Of a DNA stretch of 64,000 nt, positions 17,336-25,724 are shown one piece after another. The position numbers and the translations under genes were made by a program. The notes under the pieces are model-generated. The model was not told the origin of the DNA. It ran no database searches and was given only the letters and a program-made list of their open reading frames with translations. The stretch covers positions 1 through 64,000 of the forward strand of contig NZ_JADQDC010000017.1 of assembly GCF_015694345.1 (NCBI RefSeq), in the 5' to 3' direction. This stretch comes from Novosphingobium jiangmenense. Its GTDB lineage: Bacteria > Pseudomonadota > Alphaproteobacteria > Sphingomonadales > Sphingomonadaceae. The first letter of the stretch is position 1. Every line of letters starts with the position of its first letter.

Positions 17336-19020
17336 CGAATGCGATGGCAGATGCGCTCCTCGCGGCGCGCCTGCTCGCCGCAGACCGCAAGCTTGGCGGC
17401 ATGGTGCTGCGCGGCGGCGGGCCTGCGCGCGATGTGGTGCTGCAGGCATTGCGCGGATTGCTGCCGCCGGACACACCCTTCCGCCGCCTGCCGGGCCATA
17501 TCGACGAGGACCGCCTCACCGGGGGCACTGACATCGCCGCAAGTCTCGCCAGCGGACAGCTGGTGCTCCAGCGCGGCTTGCTCGCCGAGGTGGCGGGCGG
17601 CGTTCTGGTCGTGCCGATGGCGGAGCGGCTGCGCACCGACATTGCCGGGCGGATCGCGCAAAGCCTCGACAATGGTGGCGGCTTCCTGCTGGTCCTGCTG
17701 GACGACGGCGAAGGCCCGGACGAGCGGCCCCCGCTGGCGCTGATGGAGCGGGTCGCGTTCGATCTGCCCTTGCGCGACCTGCGTGCAGCTGATCTCGATT
17801 GCGAAATGCCTGCACCGTGCGATGCGAACGGCGCGCCTTCGCTTGAAAGCGAGGCGTTGTCGGCACTTGCTGCAACGGCTGCGGCGCTCGGCATTGCCTC
17901 GATCCGCCCGCTCCTTCAGGCTGCGGCAGCGGCCAGAGCAAACGCGCTGCTGGCCGGAAACGAAACAGTGGGTCGCACCGATCTCGAAGCTGCCACGCGT
18001 CTGGTCCTCGCACCGCGCGCGACACAGCTTCCGCCCGAACCGCAGCCGGAACCGCCACCGCCCGAGCCCGAACGCGAAGAGGCCGAGCAGCCTGACAACG
18101 AGGATGATGACGACGACAATGCGCCCGACATACCCGAAGACCTGCTGATCGAAGCGGCCCGCGCCGCGATCCCGCCCGACGTGCTCGAAATGATCGCGTC
18201 CGGTCGCGCCCAACGGTCCGCGCGCGGGGGCGGTGCCGGGCGACGCACCGGTTCGGCACTGCGCGGCAAGCCGCTCGGCGCACGCCCCGGCATGCCGGGC
18301 GGTGGCGCGCGCATGGCGCTGGTCGATACCTTGCGCGCGGCAATTCCGTGGCAGCCGTTGCGCAGGCGTGATCCGGCGCCGGAGGGGGCAGGCCCTATCC
18401 GCTTCCGCCGCGACGACTTGCGCGTGCGCCGTTTCGAGGAGCGCGCCACCACCGTCACCATCTTCGCGGTCGATGCATCGGGCTCCGCCGCTCTCGCCCG
18501 CCTGTCCGAAGCGAAGGGCGCCGTCGAACTGATCCTCGCGCAGGCCTATGTAAAACGCGCGGAAGTTGCGCTGATCGCCTTTCGCGGCACCGAGGCTGAT
18601 CTTCTCCTTCCGCCCACCCGCTCGCTCACCCGCGCAAAGCGCGCGCTTGCCGAACTGCCCGGCGGCGGCGGTACTCCGCTCGCCCGCGGCATTGCCCTCA
18701 CCCGCCAGCTGGCCGATGCCGTGATGAGCCGCGGGCGCACTCCGTTCCTCGTGTTCCTCACCGACGGCAGCGCGAACATTGCTGCAGATGGAACGTCGGG
18801 CCGAGTTCAGGCTAACGCCGATGCGCTGGCCGCGGCCAAGGGAATCGCCAGCGTCAATCTCGATGCCGTGGTGATCGACATCTCCCCGCGTCCGCGCCCC
18901 GAAGCGGCCCACATCGCCGAAGCCATGCGCGCGCGCTACCTGCCGCTGCCCTTTGCCGACGCCAAGGCGCTCAAGGCGGCCGTCACGCTGGCGGCCGAAC
19001 CGCAGAAGAAGCGCGCATGA
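17332..19020 (+). CDS. bchD: Magnesium chelatase subunit D
   Basis: The 562-residue AAA+/VWA subunit that bridges BchI and BchH. The N-terminal half is a degenerate AAA domain without a good Walker A. A proline-rich then acidic linker (about residues 234-270, PPEPQPEPPPPEP followed by DDDDD) leads to a C-terminal von Willebrand A domain with the MIDAS motif DASGS at about 381-385 and FLTDGSANI later. It starts at the ATG overlapping the bchI stop and shares ATGA with bchO. Length is in the usual range for alphaproteobacterial BchD. Confidence 0.95.
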   Translation: MTNAMADALLAARLLAADRKLGGMVLRGGGPARDVVLQALRGLLPPDTPFRRLPGHIDEDRLTGGTDIAASLASGQLVLQRGLLAEVAGGVLVVPMAERLRTDIAGRIAQSLDNGGGFLLVLLDDGEGPDERPPLALMERVAFDLPLRDLRAADLDCEMPAPCDANGAPSLESEALSALAATAAALGIASIRPLLQAAAAARANALLAGNETVGRTDLEAATRLVLAPRATQLPPEPQPEPPPPEPEREEAEQPDNEDDDDDNAPDIPEDLLIEAARAAIPPDVLEMIASGRAQRSARGGGAGRRTGSALRGKPLGARPGMPGGGARMALVDTLRAAIPWQPLRRRDPAPEGAGPIRFRRDDLRVRRFEERATTVTIFAVDASGSAALARLSEAKGAVELILAQAYVKRAEVALIAFRGTEADLLLPPTRSLTRAKRALAELPGGGGTPLARGIALTRQLADAVMSRGRTPFLVFLTDGSANIAADGTSGRVQANADALAAAKGIASVNLDAVVIDISPRPRPEAAHIAEAMRARYLPLPFADAKALKAAVTLAAEPQKKRA

Positions 19021-19901
19021 GCGGCCCGCGCTGGGAAGTCGAAGGCCGCAACTGGCCGAACCGCGAGGCGAGCCGTTTCGTGGAGACTCCGGGCCTCAGA
19101 TGGCATGTGCAGACTGCAGGGAGCGGCCCTGCCCTGCTGCTGCTCCATGGCACCGGCGCGGCCACGCATAGCTGGCGTGATGTGCTCCCGTTGCTCGCGC
19201 GCGACTTTACCGTGATCGCCCCGGATCTTCCCGGACATGGCTTCACCAAAGGGCGCCCTCGCCAAGGTCTGACCCTGCCCGGCATGGCGAGCGCGGTCAT
19301 CGCTCTTCTCGAGACGCTTGAGCAGAAGCCTGTCCTCATTGTCGGCCACTCGGCGGGCGCGGCCATAGCCATCGAGACCGTCCATCTTCAAGGCGGAGGC
19401 ACGCCGCTGATCGGCTTCAATCCGGCCCTGATGCCCTTCCCCGGCCTTGCCGCCAAGCTGTTTCCGTCGCTGGCCAGGATGATGTTCGTGAACCCGTTCG
19501 TGCCGCGCATGCTGGCAGGGATCGCCCGCATCCCCGGCGAGACCGCCCGTTTCCTGCGCCGCGCCACCGGCTCGACGATCGACGATCGGGGAATCGCCGC
19601 CTACGAAGCGCTGATGGGCAATCGCCACCATTGCGCCGGTGCGATGGAGATGATGGCAAGCTGGGACCTCGAGGCTCTGAGCCGCCGGTTGCCGGAACTG
19701 GGAAGCCCGATGCTGCTGGTTCACTCTGACAGCGACGCGGCTATCCCGCTGTCGTCGGTGGAACAGGCGGCGCGCCTCATCCCCGATTGCCATGTGGACG
19801 TGCTGCGAGGCCTCGGCCACCTTGCCCACGAAGAACGTCCCGAAACAGCCGCCGACCTGATCCGCACTTTTGCGCACAGCAAGCAGGGAGAGCATGCATG
19901 A
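19017..19901 (+). CDS. bchO: Magnesium chelatase accessory protein, alpha/beta hydrolase
   Basis: A 294-residue alpha/beta-hydrolase-fold protein always found next to bchID. LLLHGTGAATHSW forms the oxyanion region, GHSAGAAIA carries the nucleophile elbow Ser, LVHSDSDAAIP the acid, and GLGHLAHEE the His. Genetic work in Rhodobacter implies a helper role near Mg-chelatase; its reaction is not known. It overlaps bchD and the following 49-codon ORF by 4 bases each. Confidence 0.93.
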   Translation: MSGPRWEVEGRNWPNREASRFVETPGLRWHVQTAGSGPALLLLHGTGAATHSWRDVLPLLARDFTVIAPDLPGHGFTKGRPRQGLTLPGMASAVIALLETLEQKPVLIVGHSAGAAIAIETVHLQGGGTPLIGFNPALMPFPGLAAKLFPSLARMMFVNPFVPRMLAGIARIPGETARFLRRATGSTIDDRGIAAYEALMGNRHHCAGAMEMMASWDLEALSRRLPELGSPMLLVHSDSDAAIPLSSVEQAARLIPDCHVDVLRGLGHLAHEERPETAADLIRTFAHSKQGEHA

Positions 19902-20047
19902 ACGCCATAGGCGAAAACTTCGGCTGGATAGAAATCGTGGTCTTCGCAGCCGTCGCGCTCGGTTTCGGGCTGTGGCAACTGCGCTCGATCAACGCCGAAA
20001 TCGCGCGCGACAAGGCGAAGAAGCAGGCCGAAAATCCTGACGATTAA
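19898..20047 (+). CDS. Small single-span membrane protein, unknown
   Basis: A 49-residue protein with one hydrophobic helix (WIEIVVFAAVALGFGLWQL) followed by a charged, lysine-rich tail ending ENPDD. The start shares ATGA with the bchO stop and GCAGGGAGAG precedes it, so it is very probably translated. Its TAA lies within TTAA, which also provides the stop of crtC on the other strand. I do not recognise a family. Position suggests a membrane helper of the Mg-chelatase group or of complex assembly, but nothing in the sequence shows a function. Confidence 0.65.
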   Translation: MNAIGENFGWIEIVVFAAVALGFGLWQLRSINAEIARDKAKKQAENPDD

Positions 20048-20958
20048 CCGAGTGGTATCCGGTACGGCAGCATGAACTGCACGATCGGCGAGGAAAAGCG
20101 GTCGAGATCCAGGCTTTCCTGCACCGCCACCACCGGCTCGCCAAACAGGCGTGAGGACAGCGTCGAGCGCGCGTAGAACGGCGCATCCTCCCAGGTTCGG
20201 ATCACGCTGGCATGGCCCCTGTCGGCGCGGGTCTTGCGCTCCATCTGCCACAGCGTGTTGGGTAGCGGTGCGACGGGCGGCAGCGCCTCCTCCTCGTGCG
20301 GCACGCCGTCAGCGCCAAAGCGCAGAGCGCTGGCAAAACCCTGCCCATCGCGGCGGATGCCTTCGTAGCAGACCACCGAACTGCTTGCCCCGTGCGCACG
20401 CGACCAGTGCCAGATGCGGAAACCTTCCTCCAGCGATTCCGCACCGAAGTTCGAATCGAGATAGGCGCTGCCTTTCCACCTGAGGTCCGGCTTTTCCATC
20501 AGCACTTCGATCCGCGCGCGCGGAGCAATGCAATGCCAGCGGTGGTGCCCATCCGGGTCGAGCGAGAAGGCACGGTCGTTCACCGCTTCCGGACAGACCC
20601 GGATCTTCCCGGCGACACGCCGCTGCCACGGCACGCCGACGCGCTTGTCCATTTCCTCGATATCGATCTCGAGCGCGTCACCCGTCCAGCGCATCGAACT
20701 CGGCCCGATCTGCAGATTGTCGGCATCGCGCCTCACGCTGCCGCGTCCGCGCTCGGTCATCGTCCAGCGCGCGCCTGGGCCGTAGAGCGCCACGTTGAGC
20801 GCGCAATGCTGCAGCGGATCGCCGCGCCCGCTCCGCTTGTAGTAGGGCGAGAACACGCTGCCGATGAAGGCGATGATCGTCAGGCCGTGGCGTCCACACT
20901 CGCTGATCGCATCGACATACCACCAGCCGTAGCCACCGGACGGGATTTCCGCATCGAA
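20044..20958 (-). CDS. crtC: Hydroxyneurosporene synthase (carotenoid 1,2-hydratase)
   Basis: Hydrates the terminal double bond of neurosporene or lycopene in the spheroidene/spirilloxanthin branch. Conserved CrtC sequence runs from FDAEIPSGGYGWWYVD through AFIGSVFSPYYK, ALNVALYGP, and RWKGSAYLDSNFGAE to the C-terminus. The 5' boundary given is where homology-like sequence begins (Phe codon at 20958), not a start codon: no ATG, GTG or TTG exists in frame between there and TTG 21216 or GTG 21249, deep inside crtD, and the next downstream start (GTG 20856) would delete the conserved GGYGWWYVD block. The gene overlaps the 3' end of crtD by about 80 bases or more. Confidence 0.85.
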   Translation of the reverse strand, partial: FDAEIPSGGYGWWYVDAISECGRHGLTIIAFIGSVFSPYYKRSGRGDPLQHCALNVALYGPGARWTMTERGRGSVRRDADNLQIGPSSMRWTGDALEIDIEEMDKRVGVPWQRRVAGKIRVCPEAVNDRAFSLDPDGHHRWHCIAPRARIEVLMEKPDLRWKGSAYLDSNFGAESLEEGFRIWHWSRAHGASSSVVCYEGIRRDGQGFASALRFGADGVPHEEEALPPVAPLPNTLWQMERKTRADRGHASVIRTWEDAPFYARSTLSSRLFGEPVVAVQESLDLDRFSSPIVQFMLPYRIPLG

Positions 20959-22439
20959 GCAAGGTCTTGCAGCACGGCCTGCGTCGCCAGTTGTCCGGAC
21001 AAGGCGGCCATCGGGACCCCGGCCCCCGGATGGGTGCTTCCACCCGCGCAGAAGAGCCCAGGGATCCGGGTCCGCGTGCCCTGCCGGAGGAAGGACGCCG
21101 CCCAGCCGTGCGAGGCCCGACCATAGATCGCTCCCCCGGTCGAGGGCAAAAAGCTCTCGAAGGCGTTCGGTGTCAGCAGCGTGTGGGGAAACGCTTCCTC
21201 CAGCTCCAGCCCACAACGTTGCAGGCTGCGCCTCATGGCCTGAGTGCACCGGGCCTTCTCCTCTTCGGTATAAGTGTGGCTGTCGCCGTTGGCGGGAGCA
21301 TTGACGATGATCTGCAACCGCTCGCGCTGGCCGGACGGCACGTCAGCCCCGCCCTCGCGATCGAGCGCGCAGACATAGACGCTGGGATCGCATGGCGGCG
21401 CGCCACCGCGGATGTCGCTGAATTCGCGCGCATAGTCGGGCGAGAAGAACACGTTGTGGCGCTGCAGCGGGAAACCGGCCGTCGCCGTGTGCGCCAGCCA
21501 GACCATCGCCGAGAGCGACCGCTTGCGCACCCCGTGCGAGGGCACCGCCATGGCTCCCAGAGGGCCAAAGCGCCCGGCGGCCAAGGCTTCCGGATCGGCA
21601 TTGGAAATGACAGCATCAGCGGAAATCCGCTCGCCGTTGCTGAGGATAAGGCCCGCGGTGCGCCCTTGCGCCGTCTCGATCAACGCCGCCCCGGTGCCGA
21701 AACGGAACTTGGCGCCGTGCATCTGGGCCAGGCGCATCAGCGCCCCCGCCAAGGCACTCATCCCGCCGTCGATCAGCCAGACGCCCTGCGCTTCGACATG
21801 CGCGATCAGCATCAGCGTGGCCGGAGTCTCGAACGGGGATGAGCCGCAATAGGTGGAATAGCGCGCGAAAAGCTGGCGCAGGCGCTGGTCGGCAAAGTGC
21901 TCGCCCAACACCTTCCACATCGATTCATAGGGCCTGATCGCCAGCAGATCGCCCATGCGCCACAGGCCGATCCGCCACATCAGGGGCAGTGGCCAGCTCA
22001 CTTTGCTGCCGCGCATCATCGGGCCATCGATGATCGAGTGGATGCGCGCGGCCTCCTTGCAGAAAGCACGATAGCCCGCCGCAGCGGCAGAGCCGGCAAA
22101 CGCGCCGATGGCCGCCTCGCTCCGTTCCGGATCGGCATGGAGATCGAGGTGACCTTCAGGGCCCCAGGCATGACGGGCGATCACCTCTGCCCGGCGAATG
22201 TCGACGAAGTCGGCAAGGTCTGCGCCGCAGGCAGCGAAGATGTCCTCGAACACATCGCGCAGCGTGAAAACAGTGGGTCCGGCATCGATCGAGGCGCCGT
22301 CGACAATCAGTTGCCGCGCCTTTCCTCCGGGATGGGACGCCTTTTCCACCACCGTCACGTCAAGCCCGCGCGCCGCAAGAAGCGCAGCTGCTGTCAGCCC
22401 GCCGATGCCTGCGCCGATGATCGCGACACGCGATGCCAA
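20880..22439 (-). CDS. crtD: Methoxyneurosporene (1-hydroxycarotenoid) 3,4-desaturase
   Basis: A 519-residue FAD-dependent phytoene-desaturase-family enzyme that introduces the 3,4 double bond into hydroxylated acyclic carotenoids. The Rossmann motif AIIGAGIGGLTAAALLAARG opens the protein; the C-terminal FAD site reads LFCAGGSTHPGAGVPMAALSG. CrtD rather than CrtI is inferred from its place between crtC and crtF. ATG 22439 is preceded by AGGAGAG, a good Shine-Dalgarno, and a PpsR palindrome lies 62 bases upstream. The 3' end overlaps the start region of crtC. Confidence 0.92.
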   Translation of the reverse strand: MASRVAIIGAGIGGLTAAALLAARGLDVTVVEKASHPGGKARQLIVDGASIDAGPTVFTLRDVFEDIFAACGADLADFVDIRRAEVIARHAWGPEGHLDLHADPERSEAAIGAFAGSAAAAGYRAFCKEAARIHSIIDGPMMRGSKVSWPLPLMWRIGLWRMGDLLAIRPYESMWKVLGEHFADQRLRQLFARYSTYCGSSPFETPATLMLIAHVEAQGVWLIDGGMSALAGALMRLAQMHGAKFRFGTGAALIETAQGRTAGLILSNGERISADAVISNADPEALAAGRFGPLGAMAVPSHGVRKRSLSAMVWLAHTATAGFPLQRHNVFFSPDYAREFSDIRGGAPPCDPSVYVCALDREGGADVPSGQRERLQIIVNAPANGDSHTYTEEEKARCTQAMRRSLQRCGLELEEAFPHTLLTPNAFESFLPSTGGAIYGRASHGWAASFLRQGTRTRIPGLFCAGGSTHPGAGVPMAALSGQLATQAVLQDLASMRKSRPVATAGGMSMRSASVDATA

Positions 22440-22501
22440 GGCCTGCTCTCCTGTGAAGGCTGTAGCCCTTCAGCGAATACAATTGACCTTTACAGCACAA
22501 A

Positions 22502-22519
22502 TGTCCAATCTTTTGGACA
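22502..22519. promoter_or_regulatory. PpsR/CrtJ-type operator between crtD and crtF
   Basis: TGTCCAATCTTTTGGACA fits TGT-N12-ACA with perfect TGTCCA/TGGACA arms. It serves the divergent crtD (leftward) and crtF (rightward) genes. It ends one base before the ATG at 22521, the same spacing as at bchI. A TTGACC at 22483-22488 stands 17 bases from CAATCT (22506-22511), a possible crtF promoter whose -10 falls inside the palindrome. Confidence 0.7.
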
Positions 22520-22520
22520 T

Positions 22521-23648
22521 ATGTTGGACGTCATGCCCCTTGAAGCAGCACAGCCCGCAAGTGCGCCGCCGCTATGGCGAATGCGCTGGACGCAGTGGCG
22601 CAACAGCGTCCTGAGCAGCCCCGTGTTTCAGCAGTGGGCTGCGCGTCTGCCAATCTTCGCGAGCGTTTCCAGACGGCGGGCCAGCAGCGCCTTCGATCTT
22701 GTCGCTGGTTTTTCCTACTCGCAGGTGCTTTTTGCCGCCGTCCAGGTCGGCCTGCTTGACCTGCTCGACGTCGGGCCCTGCGATGCCGGAGAGATTGCCC
22801 GATCGACCGGGCTGAGCCGCGATGCCGCGACTCGCCTCCTGCGCGCTGCAGCCGCACTCCGGCTCGCCGAAGAAGTCGCTCCGGACTGCTGGATGCTCGG
22901 CCAGCAAGGCGCGGCGCTACGTTCCAATCCCGGCGCACTGGCCATGGTGCGCCACCACGCGCTGCTCTACGAGGATCTTGCCGACCCGCTCAAACTTCTG
23001 CGCCAGGATCGGTCTCTGCCGACCGCACTGTCGAGCTTCTGGCACTATACGACTGAAACAGATCGGAAAACGGCCGACCGATATTCGACCCTGATGGCGG
23101 CATCGCAGGAGATGGTCGCCCGACAGGCCCTGTCCGCCTATCGCTTCGACCGACACCGCAAGCTACTGGATGTCGGCGGTGGCCATGGCGCCTTCGTCAA
23201 TGCCGTTGCCCCTGCCTGCCCTTCGCTGGAGCTCGGGATATTCGATTTGCCGCCCGTCCTCGCGGGCATCACTGGCGTACCGGACCGAGTCGCGCTGCAT
23301 CCGGGCGATTTCTTCGCAGATCGCCTTCCCACCGGGTACGATTGCATCACACTCGTGCGAATTCTCCACGATCATGATGACGATCGCTGCATGCAGATCC
23401 TGCGCGCGATCCGCGAGGCCCTTCCGCCGGGCGGACGCCTTGTGATCGCCGAACCCATGGCCGGAACCCCGGGAGCGGAAGCCATGGGGGATGCCTATTT
23501 CGGCTTGTATCTCTGGGCGATGAATTCGGGCCGCCCCCGCACACCCGCAGAGTACGGCGACATGCTGCAGGCCGCCGGATTTGGCCGCTGGCAACGCAAG
23601 CGCACGCCGATGCCGGTCATCGCCACCCTGATTGTTAGTTCATGTTGA
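22521..23648 (+). CDS. crtF: Hydroxyneurosporene O-methyltransferase
   Basis: A 375-residue SAM-dependent methyltransferase that methylates the 1-hydroxy group of acyclic carotenoids. An N-terminal dimerisation/winged-helix part (QVLFAAVQVGLLDLLDVGP, STGLSRDAATRLLRAAAAL) is followed by the SAM motif LLDVGGGHGAFV, LGIFDLPPV, and a C-terminal LVIAEPMAGTPGAEAMGDAYFGLYL patch, as in plant-type O-methyltransferases. The start may be ATG 22521 or ATG 22533; neither has a good Shine-Dalgarno. It is followed by the bchC promoter region. Confidence 0.92.
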   Translation: MLDVMPLEAAQPASAPPLWRMRWTQWRNSVLSSPVFQQWAARLPIFASVSRRRASSAFDLVAGFSYSQVLFAAVQVGLLDLLDVGPCDAGEIARSTGLSRDAATRLLRAAAALRLAEEVAPDCWMLGQQGAALRSNPGALAMVRHHALLYEDLADPLKLLRQDRSLPTALSSFWHYTTETDRKTADRYSTLMAASQEMVARQALSAYRFDRHRKLLDVGGGHGAFVNAVAPACPSLELGIFDLPPVLAGITGVPDRVALHPGDFFADRLPTGYDCITLVRILHDHDDDRCMQILRAIREALPPGGRLVIAEPMAGTPGAEAMGDAYFGLYLWAMNSGRPRTPAEYGDMLQAAGFGRWQRKRTPMPVIATLIVSSC

Positions 23649-23658
23649 CAGTTTTGAC

Positions 23659-23676
23659 CGTCCAATCTGTTTGACA
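23659..23676 (+). promoter_or_regulatory. PpsR-like operator and probable promoter of bchC
   Basis: CGTCCAATCTGTTTGACA fits CGT-N12-ACA, one base off the TGT-N12-ACA consensus (read leftward it ends ACG). Its last six bases, TTGACA (23671-23676), equal the sigma-70 -35 consensus and stand 16 bases from TATGGT (23693-23698). A repressor bound here would cover the -35 box. The site lies about 95 bases ahead of bchC and probably drives bchCXYZ-puf as a superoperon. Confidence 0.55.
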
Positions 23677-23769
23677 CTCTTTGGCGTTAGCGTATGGTGA
23701 ACAGCGCCTGACAGTACCCATCCGGATACTGCGGCACGGCCGGAATGGCCGGGAGAGGGGAAGACCGGC

Positions 23770-24735
23770 ATGGAGTCGCTGGCGGTCATACTGGAAGCAC
23801 CGAGGCGCATCGCGCTTCGCAGGCTTGCGCTGACGTCAGGACAGGCTGCCGACGTCGGCTCAGCCATGCTTGCCCCCTCCGATGTCCTGATCGAAGTGCA
23901 GTGGAGCGGCGTAAGTGCCGGAACCGAAAAGCTTCTCTGGTCAGGCGAAATGCCCAACTTCCCCGGCATGGGCTACCCGCTGGTGCCCGGATACGAAAGC
24001 CTGGGCCGCATTGTCGACGCCGGGAGCGAGGCGCAAGGCCGCATCGGTGACTGGGTCTTCGTGCCGGGCGCCACCTGCTACCGCGACGCTCGCGGCCTGT
24101 TCGGCGGCACGGCACGGCAGGTAATCGTGCCCTCGGCCCGCGCCCTTCCGGTCTCCGAGTCGCTGGGCCGTGACGGGGTGCTGTTTGCCCTCGCCGCCAC
24201 CGCGCTCCATGCCATGAACGGCGGCGATCCGCCCGATCTGATCATCGGCCACGGCACGCTGGGTCGTCTTCTCGCCCGCATGACCATCGCGGCAGGAGCC
24301 CCTGCGCCGACCGTGTGGGAGCACAAGCCCGCCCGTCGCACCGGGGCGCAAGGCTACAACGTCATCGCCCCCAAGGACGACGACCGGCACGACTACGCCA
24401 ACATCTACGACGCCAGTGGCGACGCCGATTGCCTCGACCTTCTGGTCCCCCGCCTGCGCAAGAAGGGCGAGATCGTGCTGGCCGGCTTCTACGCCAACCG
24501 TCCGAGCTTTGCCTTTGCCCCAGCCTTCCGCGCCGAGGCCCGCTTCCGCGTCGCCGCCGAATGGGGGCCTGACGATCTCGCGTCCACCCGCGCCATGATC
24601 GACAGCGGCGCGCTCGATCTTTCCGGCCTGGTCTCGCACCAGCGCCCGGCAGAGGAAGCCCCGGAAGCCTACCCCGAAGCCTTCCTCGACGCCGACTGCC
24701 TCAAGATGGTCCTCGACTGGAGCAATTGCGCATGA
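23770..24735 (+). CDS. bchC: Bacteriochlorophyllide a dehydrogenase
   Basis: A 321-residue medium-chain-dehydrogenase-like enzyme that oxidises the C3 hydroxyethyl group to acetyl in bacteriochlorophyllide synthesis. The GroES-like N-terminal half holds EVQWSGVSAGTEKLLWSGEMPNF and GYPLVPGYESLG; a nucleotide-binding GHGTLGRLLARM follows, without the alcohol-dehydrogenase zinc cysteines, as usual for BchC. AGAGGGGAAG precedes ATG 23770. It overlaps bchX by 4 bases. Confidence 0.95.
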   Translation: MESLAVILEAPRRIALRRLALTSGQAADVGSAMLAPSDVLIEVQWSGVSAGTEKLLWSGEMPNFPGMGYPLVPGYESLGRIVDAGSEAQGRIGDWVFVPGATCYRDARGLFGGTARQVIVPSARALPVSESLGRDGVLFALAATALHAMNGGDPPDLIIGHGTLGRLLARMTIAAGAPAPTVWEHKPARRTGAQGYNVIAPKDDDRHDYANIYDASGDADCLDLLVPRLRKKGEIVLAGFYANRPSFAFAPAFRAEARFRVAAEWGPDDLASTRAMIDSGALDLSGLVSHQRPAEEAPEAYPEAFLDADCLKMVLDWSNCA

Positions 24736-25721
24736 CGATGCTGGATACACATGCCGCCGCTCTGCGCGATGAAGCGTCGATCGAGCCTGACGCCCCGCAC
24801 ACCGGCGAAGTGAAGAAGGAAACGCAGATCATCGCGATCTACGGCAAGGGCGGCTCGGGCAAGAGCTTCGCCCTGTCCAACCTCAGCTACATGCTCGCCC
24901 AGCAGGGCAAGCGCGTGCTGCTGATCGGCTGCGATCCCAAGTCCGATACCACCAGCCTGCTGTTCGCCGGCAAGGCCTGCCCCACGATCATCGAGACGTC
25001 CTCGGCCAAGAAGCTGGCGGGCGAGGACGTGCGCATCGAGGATGTCTGCTTCCAGCGCGACGGCGTCTTCGCGATGGAACTCGGCGGCCCCGAAGTCGGC
25101 CGTGGTTGCGGCGGGCGCGGCATCATCCACGGCTTCGAACTGCTCGAGAAGCTCGGCTTCCATGACTGGGGCTTCGACTACGTCCTGCTCGACTTCCTCG
25201 GCGACGTCGTCTGCGGCGGCTTCGGCCTGCCGATCGCGCGCGACATGTGCCAGAAGGTCATCGTCGTCGGCTCGAACGACCTGCAGTCGCTCTACGTGGC
25301 GAACAACGTCTGCAAGGCGGTGGAATACTTCCGCAAGATGGGCGGCAATGTCGGCGTGGCCGGCATGATCGTCAACAAGGACGACGGCACCGGCGAGGCC
25401 CAGGCCTTTGCCAAGGCGGTCGACATCCCGGTCCTCTGCGCCATTCCGGCGGACGAGGACATCCGGCGCAAGTCGGCCAATTACCAGATTATCGGCAAGC
25501 CCGGCGGGCAATGGGGCAGTCTCTTCGCGGAGCTCGCATCCAATGTCGCGTCGGCGCCGCCGCGGCAGCCCACGCCCCTCGACCAGGATGGACTGCTTGG
25601 CCTCTTCTCCCCCGAAGACACCGGAGGCAACGTCGAGTTGGTCCCGGCGACACAGGCTGACATGCGCGGCGGGTCATTCGAGAAGAAGCCCTCGCTCGAG
25701 GTGGTGTACGATGAGGTCTAG
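24732..25721 (+). CDS. bchX: Chlorophyllide a reductase iron-protein subunit X
   Basis: A 329-residue NifH-like ATPase that passes electrons to BchYZ to reduce ring B of chlorophyllide a. The P-loop is YGKGGSGKSFALSN; the 4Fe-4S cysteines lie in GRGCGGRG and LGDVVCGGFG, as in the family. The ATG at 24732 shares ATGA with the bchC stop; an in-frame TTG at 24726 is less likely. It is distinguished from BchL by the KSF in place of KST after the P-loop, by operon partners and by an extra N-terminal segment. Confidence 0.95.
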   Translation: MTMLDTHAAALRDEASIEPDAPHTGEVKKETQIIAIYGKGGSGKSFALSNLSYMLAQQGKRVLLIGCDPKSDTTSLLFAGKACPTIIETSSAKKLAGEDVRIEDVCFQRDGVFAMELGGPEVGRGCGGRGIIHGFELLEKLGFHDWGFDYVLLDFLGDVVCGGFGLPIARDMCQKVIVVGSNDLQSLYVANNVCKAVEYFRKMGGNVGVAGMIVNKDDGTGEAQAFAKAVDIPVLCAIPADEDIRRKSANYQIIGKPGGQWGSLFAELASNVASAPPRQPTPLDQDGLLGLFSPEDTGGNVELVPATQADMRGGSFEKKPSLEVVYDEV

Positions 25722-25724
25722 GGC

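Noticed and set aside
22461..22481. TGT...ACA pair between crtD and the palindrome
   Set aside because: The spacer is 15 bases rather than 12 and the arms are not complementary.
23641..23661. A second PpsR site in the bchC leader at TGTTGACAGTTTTGACCG
   Set aside because: The right half is CCG instead of ACA and it overlaps the better CGT-N12-ACA site.
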